Assembly (NCBI RefSeq): GCF_024733565.1
Contig: NZ_JANIOC010000022.1
Span: forward strand, 1-58,607
DNA length: 58,607 nt
Origin: Rossellomorea sp. SC111
GTDB taxonomy: Bacteria > Bacillota > Bacilli > Bacillales > Bacillaceae_B
Direction of reading: 5' to 3'
This document shows positions 53,460 to 58,607 of the stretch, piece after piece. The stretch's first letter is position 1, and every line of letters starts with the position of its first letter. A model generated the notes under the pieces. The model was not told the DNA's origin. It made no database searches and saw only the letters and a list, made by a program, of their open reading frames with translations. Both the position numbers and the translations under genes were made by a program.

Positions 53460-55400
53460 ATGATTCTATTACAAGTGAATCAACTAACGAAAAACTTTGG
53501 TGCAGATAATATCCTATCAAATATTAAACTTGAAATACAGACTAGAGATCGAGTTGCCCTTGTCGGTCGTAATGGTGCAGGGAAGTCGACTCTTCTAAAA
53601 ATAATTGCAGGTCACCTTTCCTACGATTCCGGAGAAATCACAAAGCCAAAAGGTGTCTCCATCGGGTATCTTGCGCAGAACACGGGTCTCGAATCCGAGC
53701 TATCCATCTGGTCTGAAATGCTGACCGTCTTTGAAGAGTTGAAACAGCAGGAAAAGAAGTTACGACTATTGGAGCAGCAGATGGCCGATCCTTCGGTATA
53801 TGAGCAAGAGGACGTCTACCAACGGGTATTGAAGGAATACGATCAACTCCAGGTTAACTTCAAGGACTCCGGCGGCTATCAGTACGAAGCGGATATCCGT
53901 TCCGTCCTTCACGGTTTGAACTTTGCCGATTTTGATTACGAAACAAAGATATCCACATTGAGCGGTGGTCAGAAAACCCGGCTCGCCCTCGGGAAGCTTC
54001 TTCTGACCAAGCCTGACATCCTTATCCTTGATGAGCCGACCAACCACTTGGATATCGAAACCCTATCATGGCTTGAAACGTATCTTCAAAGCTATGAAGG
54101 GGCCGTCCTGATCGTTTCCCATGACCGCTACTTCTTAGACAGCGTCGTCAATCAGGTGTATGAAATTTCCCGGAACCGGAGTAAGAAATACCTGGGGAAC
54201 TACAGCAGATATCTTGAACAAAAAGCGGAAGACTATGAGAAAGACCTCAAAATGTTCGAGCGTCAGCAGCAGGAAGTCGCAAAGCTCGAGGACTTCATTC
54301 AACGGAATATCGCCCGTGCCTCTACCACTAAAATGGCACAGAGCCGGCGAAAGAAACTGGAGCGTATGGATAGGATGGATCGACCACTCGGGGATGAGAA
54401 ATCTGCCAGCTTCGCGTTTCAAATCGACCGACCAAGCGGGAATGACGTGCTTCACGTCCAGGATCTTTCCATTGGATATGGGAAAAACGATACGATTTCC
54501 TCCCATATCGATTTCTCTGTCAAAAAAGGAGACAGTATCGCCCTGGTCGGACCGAATGGAATCGGGAAATCGACGCTTTTGAAAACATTGGTCAATAAAC
54601 TGCAACCACAAGATGGTACATTTAAATTCGGATCGAATGTGACCATCAGTTACTATGATCAAGAACAAGCCGAACTGTCTTCGAATAAGTCAGTATTAAA
54701 TGAACTGTGGGACGAATACCCGATGAAGATGGAAAAAGAAATCCGGACGGTCCTCGGCAACTTCCTCTTTTCAGGGGAGGATGTCCTTAAGCCCGTTTCC
54801 ACACTCAGCGGTGGAGAAAAGGCAAGGTTAGCCCTTTCCAAGCTGATGATGGAAAAAGGGAACGTCCTGATCCTGGATGAGCCGACGAACCATCTTGATC
54901 TGGACAGCAAAGAAGTGTTGGAAAATGCCCTGATAGATTATCCCGGAACGATCCTCTTTGTGTCACACGACCGGTACTTCATCAACCGAATTGCCACAAA
55001 AGTCGTTGAACTATCCAAAAAAGGATCGACGGAATATCTTGGCGATTACGATTATTATGTAGAAAAATTACAACAGCAGGAGGAACTTGCGGCACTTGAA
55101 CGCATGGAACAGGGTGAACAATCACATGAGCCGACTCAAAAACGTTCCCACAAGATTGATAAAGAAGCGAAAAAACTCGAACGTCAACGAAAGCGCAGAG
55201 TCGAAGAAATCGAAGGCTTAATGGAATCACTCGAAACAAACATACAGGAAAAAGAAGATCTTCTCTGCGATCCTGATATCTTTCAAGATCACGAGAAAGT
55301 CCAGGATATTAATGAATCACTCACCAAAGCTAAAGAAGAACTGGATTCTTTATTGGAAGAGTGGACAGAACTGGAAGAACTACTTCAAGAAGAGCAGTAA
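53460..55400 (+). CDS. ydiF: ABC-F ATPase (YdiF family)
   Basis: 646 residues, two ABC domains in one soluble chain without TM segments. Domain 1: Walker A GRNGAGKST, signature LSGGQKTRL, Walker B ILILDEPTNHLD. Domain 2: GPNGIGKST, LSGGEKARL, VLILDEPTNHLD. A charged linker and a C-terminal coiled coil (about 550-646) match YdiF/Uup-like ABC-F proteins, which act on the ribosome. GAGGTGAAA precedes the ATG. Confidence 0.93.
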   Translation: MILLQVNQLTKNFGADNILSNIKLEIQTRDRVALVGRNGAGKSTLLKIIAGHLSYDSGEITKPKGVSIGYLAQNTGLESELSIWSEMLTVFEELKQQEKKLRLLEQQMADPSVYEQEDVYQRVLKEYDQLQVNFKDSGGYQYEADIRSVLHGLNFADFDYETKISTLSGGQKTRLALGKLLLTKPDILILDEPTNHLDIETLSWLETYLQSYEGAVLIVSHDRYFLDSVVNQVYEISRNRSKKYLGNYSRYLEQKAEDYEKDLKMFERQQQEVAKLEDFIQRNIARASTTKMAQSRRKKLERMDRMDRPLGDEKSASFAFQIDRPSGNDVLHVQDLSIGYGKNDTISSHIDFSVKKGDSIALVGPNGIGKSTLLKTLVNKLQPQDGTFKFGSNVTISYYDQEQAELSSNKSVLNELWDEYPMKMEKEIRTVLGNFLFSGEDVLKPVSTLSGGEKARLALSKLMMEKGNVLILDEPTNHLDLDSKEVLENALIDYPGTILFVSHDRYFINRIATKVVELSKKGSTEYLGDYDYYVEKLQQQEELAALERMEQGEQSHEPTQKRSHKIDKEAKKLERQRKRRVEEIEGLMESLETNIQEKEDLLCDPDIFQDHEKVQDINESLTKAKEELDSLLEEWTELEELLQEEQ

Positions 55401-55702
55401 TCCACAGGATTGGGGATAACTATCACTCCCCAATCCTTTCTTATTCCACATTATTATCCACAGTCAAAACATCTACAAAACGTTATTCACAGAAGTTTTC
55501 CACAGTATCCACATAAAAAACTTATGTTATCCACAAAATTTTCCATTATTTAGGATTGGTAATGCAGGTCTTTTTCACAATGTATACACACTAAATAAGT
55601 AGTTACTAACATTTTATCCACAACCTGTTGATAAAACGTATGTTCGTTCCTTTCATCTCTGTCATCTGCCTAACTCTGCACGTTATTCACAGGATATCAA
55701 CA
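55398..55702. promoter_or_regulatory. DnaA-box cluster between ydiF and tsaD
   Basis: Three perfect TTATCCACA boxes (55454-55462, 55527-55535, 55614-55622) and several one-mismatch boxes: TAATCCACA 55398, TTATTCACA 55483 and 55683, TTTTCCACA 55496, GTATCCACA 55505, and TTATCAACA on the minus strand (55634-55626). This is far denser than chance. Similar DnaA-binding intergenic clusters are known in B. subtilis, including, as I recall, the gcp (tsaD) region. They help regulate replication initiation or nearby genes. No gene lies in 55401-55746. Confidence 0.88.
55406..55440 (+). terminator. Terminator downstream of ydiF
   Basis: AGGATTGGGG / CCCCAATCCT hairpin with a T-rich tail, 5 nt past the stop codon. 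Confidence 0.8.
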
Positions 55703-55708
55703 CACAGT

Positions 55709-55741
55709 AAAAAAGCTTGAACGAAGTATCGTTCAAGCTTT
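55709..55741 (-). terminator. Terminator downstream of tsaD
   Basis: Minus strand AAGCTTGAACG / CGTTCAAGCTT with a 6-nt loop, then TTTTTTAC. It lies just past the tsaD stop codon. Confidence 0.85.
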
Positions 55742-55746
55742 CCCTT

Positions 55747-56763
55747 TTAGAAATTCTCGATATCAAGTCCTGGATGAGCATTCATATCCATGCTTCCTCT
55801 TTTTCCTTGTTGGAACAAAACCGTTCCTGCAGCTGCAATCATAGCTGCGTTGTCTGTGCAAAGGGATAACGGAGGTATGACCAACTCCGCTTCGATTCCC
55901 CCAAATGCTTCCTGAAGGGCAGCACGCAAGCCTTTATTGGCTGCCACTCCGCCAGCAAGTAAGACTTGCTCCACACCATACTCTTTTACAGCCTTAACCG
56001 TTTTAGTTACTAACACATCAATGACACTTGCTTGAAAGCTTGCAGCCAAATCCTGTGGATGAATGGTCATTCCTTTTTGTTTGGCATTGTGAAGCGTGTT
56101 GATAACCGCTGACTTCAAACCACTGAAGCTGAAATCATAGGAACCTTCCTCCAGCCAGGCCCGGGGCAGATTAAGACTCGGTTCCCCAACATGTGCCAGC
56201 CTGTCAATATGCGGCCCTCCTGGATATGGAAGACCCAACGTCCGGGCTACCTTGTCGTACGCTTCACCTGCAGCATCATCGCGTGTTTCTCCGATAACCT
56301 CAAAGGAACCGTGATCTTTCATGAGTATAAGCTCCGTATGTCCTCCGGAAACAACCAGGGAAAGTAGGGGGAACCTCATCTCTCTCACTAAGCGATTCGC
56401 ATAGATATGCCCTGCAATGTGATGGACCCCCACCAACGGTTTATCGTGGGCAAAAGCCAGAGCCTTCGCCGCGTTGACACCAATTAATAGTGCGCCTACC
56501 AATCCAGGTCCCTCCGTCACAGCGACACAATCTATATCCTCCATCGTCATCCCGGCTTGTTCAAGGGCTTCCTCCAGTACATACGTAACCTGCTCCACAT
56601 GGTGACGCGATGCAATTTCTGGGACCACTCCACCGAATCGCTTATGACTTTCAATTTGAGACGAAACAATGTTCGTCACAATCTCTGTTCCATTTTTTAT
56701 AATCGCCACAGCTGTCTCATCACAGCTTGTTTCAATTCCCAATACAAATGTATCTTTTCTCAT
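55747..56763 (-). CDS. tsaD: tRNA N6-threonylcarbamoyladenosine transferase TsaD
   Basis: 338 residues. Catalytic subunit that transfers threonylcarbamoyl to A37 of ANN-decoding tRNAs. Kae1/Gcp marks: [24 protein letters not shown] (His metal ligands), and [23 protein letters not shown]. The start ATG at 56763 overlaps the rimI stop (ATGA) and has GTGGGTGA upstream. It works with TsaB and TsaE encoded upstream. Confidence 0.96.
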   Translation of the reverse strand: MRKDTFVLGIETSCDETAVAIIKNGTEIVTNIVSSQIESHKRFGGVVPEIASRHHVEQVTYVLEEALEQAGMTMEDIDCVAVTEGPGLVGALLIGVNAAKALAFAHDKPLVGVHHIAGHIYANRLVREMRFPLLSLVVSGGHTELILMKDHGSFEVIGETRDDAAGEAYDKVARTLGLPYPGGPHIDRLAHVGEPSLNLPRAWLEEGSYDFSFSGLKSAVINTLHNAKQKGMTIHPQDLAASFQASVIDVLVTKTVKAVKEYGVEQVLLAGGVAANKGLRAALQEAFGGIEAELVIPPLSLCTDNAAMIAAAGTVLFQQGKRGSMDMNAHPGLDIENF

Positions 56764-57197
56764 AAATTCACCCACATTACTAAAGCATCCTCTTGATTGT
56801 CCGAGTAGTACCGTTTCCGGATCCCGCCGTCTTTGAAACCGAGCTTCCGATATAAATGTTGTGCCGGTGTGTTCGATACCCTGACTTCTAACGTCATCAC
56901 GCGTGCGCCAAATTCAATCGCTATACCCATTATCTTACGCATAAGACCTTCCCCCAAGCCACGTCCCCGGTAATCAGGGAGGACGGCTACATTTGTGATG
57001 TGGGCCTCATCCACGACCAGCCACACGCCGCAGTAACCTGCAAGCTTGTCTCCATCTTCTGCAACGAGGTAGGTGGACAGGTGGTTATGCTCGATTTCAT
57101 TCAAGAAAGCGTCACGACTCCAAGGAATGCTAAAAGATTGATTTTCAATATCCATAACAGCGTCTAAATCATCAACCGTCATAAACCGTATGTTCAT
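56760..57197 (-). CDS. rimI: Ribosomal-protein-S18-alanine N-acetyltransferase RimI
   Basis: 145 residues, GNAT fold. Acetyl-CoA binding motif in [13 protein letters not shown] and the C-terminal [17 protein letters not shown]. RimI acetylates the N-terminus of ribosomal protein S18 in E. coli. It lies between tsaB and tsaD, the standard order. Confidence 0.92.
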   Translation of the reverse strand: MNIRFMTVDDLDAVMDIENQSFSIPWSRDAFLNEIEHNHLSTYLVAEDGDKLAGYCGVWLVVDEAHITNVAVLPDYRGRGLGEGLMRKIMGIAIEFGARVMTLEVRVSNTPAQHLYRKLGFKDGGIRKRYYSDNQEDALVMWVNL

Positions 57198-57217
57198 ATT
57201 AAACGATCCTTTATCAT

Positions 57218-57916
57218 CTATTCAGATTTTTTTTGGGACTCCAGCCATTTCACTTCTGCTTCCGCCATCCGTATATAGTTAGGAAGCACCTCATGTGCCT
57301 TCATTTCTTTTAAACCCAGTCCGATATAAGCCAGTTCAGAAGGACGGGGATTATGGCTGACAAAAGGGGCGATTCTTGCTTGATCTCCAAGTACTTCCTT
57401 AATCATATCCTGATGGATGGAAACGTCATTACCGACAAATAATATATCTTTATCTGACTCTTTTAACGTTGTCACCCATTCATCGAGCATGATGTTGCGA
57501 TCCTCTTCCACGCAAACTAATCGATCTTCCTGAAACTCATATAGCCCCGTATACACCTGCCCCCTTCTCGCATCGAATATGGGAACGATATATCCTGAAA
57601 AATATCTTCCCGATGAAGCCAGAGTGGCAAGGCTGGACACAGGGATAAGAGGGATATTTAATGACCATGCCAGGGTCTTGGCCAATGTGACCCCGATTCG
57701 TACGCCCGTATAGGAACCGGGACCATTTGCAACAACAATCTTCGTTAACTCCTTTGCCATTACCCCACAGTCTTTTAACAACCGTTCGATAGCCGGCATG
57801 GCTCTTACAGAATGGTTCTTTTTCATATACGTAATATATTCCCCAATTACCTTATCCTCTTCGATAAGGGCAACCCCAAATGGGTAATTGGAAGTATCTA
57901 TCGATAATATCGTCAT
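57218..57916 (-). CDS. tsaB: tRNA threonylcarbamoyladenosine biosynthesis protein TsaB
   Basis: 232 residues, ASKHA fold related to TsaD. N-terminal ILSIDTSNYPFGVALI and ANGPGSYTGVRIGVTLAK. TsaB is the non-catalytic partner of TsaD in the t6A complex. Its start overlaps the tsaE stop by 4 nt. Confidence 0.94.
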   Translation of the reverse strand: MTILSIDTSNYPFGVALIEEDKVIGEYITYMKKNHSVRAMPAIERLLKDCGVMAKELTKIVVANGPGSYTGVRIGVTLAKTLAWSLNIPLIPVSSLATLASSGRYFSGYIVPIFDARRGQVYTGLYEFQEDRLVCVEEDRNIMLDEWVTTLKESDKDILFVGNDVSIHQDMIKEVLGDQARIAPFVSHNPRPSELAYIGLGLKEMKAHEVLPNYIRMAEAEVKWLESQKKSE

Positions 57917-58368
57917 GACACAATCTCCTTACACAATTCACTATATCGATTTCCATGGGGCGTCAACACGATCCTTCTCTTGGTGTCGCCTTCCCGGTAT
58001 ATCGATAAACTTAATAATTCTTTCGGTAGCTGATCCTTTATTAAGTGAGCCCACTCAATGACGGTCACACCTTCTCCTTCAAAGTATTCATCGAAACCTA
58101 AATCTTCAAAGGAATCTTCCAGCCTGTATACATCCATATGATAAAGGGGCAGACGCCCCTTATATTCTTTAATTATGGTAAAAGTGGGACTGTTCACGGT
58201 TTTAGTGACACCAAGACCCTTGGCAAGCCCTTTCGTAAAGGTTGTCTTCCCTGCCCCAAGATCACCTTCCAGCGTTAACACAGCCCCATGCTTTAAAAGT
58301 CCTGCCAGCTCTTCTGCAAATTGGCCTGTTTCCTCCGGACTATTCGTCATAATCTCAAACTGATTCAT
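57913..58368 (-). CDS. tsaE: tRNA threonylcarbamoyladenosine biosynthesis ATPase TsaE
   Basis: 151 residues. P-loop [13 protein letters not shown] (about 36-48) and [12 protein letters not shown]; the C-terminal region has [11 protein letters not shown] and VIEWAHLI. The start ATG at 58368 has GAGGAG 6 nt upstream. Its ATPase activity resets the TsaBD complex. thiL, next to tsaE in B. subtilis, is not here; a tRNA lies upstream. Confidence 0.94.
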   Translation of the reverse strand: MNQFEIMTNSPEETGQFAEELAGLLKHGAVLTLEGDLGAGKTTFTKGLAKGLGVTKTVNSPTFTIIKEYKGRLPLYHMDVYRLEDSFEDLGFDEYFEGEGVTVIEWAHLIKDQLPKELLSLSIYREGDTKRRIVLTPHGNRYSELCKEIVS

Positions 58369-58397
58369 GTTAATCTCCTCAATCATCATTTAGAGTA

Positions 58398-58432
58398 TAA
58401 AAAAACCTTAGGATTGTTTGTTACCCTAAGGG
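58398..58432 (-). terminator. Terminator upstream of tsaE
   Basis: Minus-strand CCTTAGGG / CCTAAGG with a long loop, then TTTTTTTATAC, 30 nt before the tsaE start. It would end any transcript coming from the tRNA side, so tsaE needs its own promoter or some read-through. Confidence 0.65.
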
Positions 58433-58495
58433 AGAATGTATATATGTAGTTTACCCTTTTTAAGGTATGAGAGTAAAGGTTCTGAAAAAAGACAA

Positions 58496-58522
58496 TAAAA
58501 AAAACGAAACAATGTTTCGTTT
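58496..58522 (-). terminator. Terminator downstream of the tRNA
   Basis: Minus-strand AAACGAAAC-att-GTTTCGTTT followed by TTTTT, 13 nt past the 3' end of the tRNA-Asp gene. Confidence 0.85.
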
Positions 58523-58535
58523 GAATGAACAAAAA

Positions 58536-58607
58536 TGGCGGTCCGGACGGGACTCGAACCCGCGACCTCCTGCGTGACAGGCAGGCATTCTAACCAACTG
58601 AACTACC
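58536..58607 (-). tRNA. tRNA-Asp (GTC), 5' end cut by window edge
   Basis: The minus strand gives a tRNA with a D-arm, anticodon stem CCTGC/GCAGG around loop CTGTCAC (anticodon GTC, Asp), the T-arm GGTTCGAGTCC and an encoded CCA end. The first five or so acceptor bases lie beyond position 58607. It is nearly identical to B. subtilis tRNA-Asp. Confidence 0.95.

Overview
The window is a chromosomal segment of a spore-forming Gram-positive bacterium of the family Bacillaceae. The evidence is gene order at both ends that matches Bacillus subtilis (yeaC-yeaD-yebA-guaA-pbuG on the left; groEL-groES-ydiL-ydiK-tatC-tatA-rex-ydiF-tsaD-rimI-tsaB-tsaE and a tRNA-Asp on the right), a spore germinant-receptor operon, a perfect CIRCE operator, two guanine-class riboswitches and AGGAGG-type ribosome binding sites. 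A Rossellomorea- or Bacillus-like species is plausible, but the sequence alone does not fix the genus.

Layout. 1-437: 5' end of a leftward rRNA operon (16S) with its leader and two tandem promoters. 438-3534: glucose PTS permease ptsG and its antiterminator glcT, with an antiterminator/terminator leader between them. 3697-11670: purine block (pbuG and guaA, each behind its own guanine riboswitch) followed upstream by the yebA-yeaD-yeaC transglutaminase/DUF58/MoxR operon. 11853-14264: NAD salvage pair pncB-nadE. 14265-29880: the most unusual part, a leftward Tad/Flp pilus locus (cpaB-tadZ-tadA-tadB-tadC-flp, TadE- and TadG-like pseudopilins). It is interleaved with three paralogous von Willebrand A (VWA) lipoproteins, a secreted Trp/Gly/Asn-repeat protein, a coiled-coil protein and a polytopic membrane protein. 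No prepilin peptidase is present in the window.

29880-37857: an AlaX-type editing protein, a 50-residue gene, a DUF3231 protein, a gerA-gerC-gerB germination operon behind a likely sigma-G promoter, and a royal-jelly/yellow-family beta-propeller. 38146-47964: an accessory oxidoreductase region (aldo/keto reductase, atypical SDR, HesB-like protein, two luciferase-like oxidoreductases of which one is decayed, ArsR regulator, zinc-type alcohol dehydrogenase homologue, ASCH protein, LysR-benE pair). It holds several broken genes: a frameshifted PfpI/DJ-1 gene, a TIGR03571-like LLM remnant and a monooxygenase fragment. A tyrosine-recombinase C-terminal remnant lies just downstream of groEL, at the right edge of this accessory region. 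48346-58607: conserved housekeeping block, including the GroE chaperonin, Tat translocase, Rex, ABC-F YdiF, a dense DnaA-box cluster between ydiF and tsaD, the t6A modification genes and tRNA-Asp.

The strongest candidate for a little-described system is the Tad locus with its three VWA lipoproteins and repeat protein. By analogy with Gram-negative Tad systems, where VWA domains sit in TadG, the VWA function here may have been moved onto lipid-anchored proteins outside the membrane.
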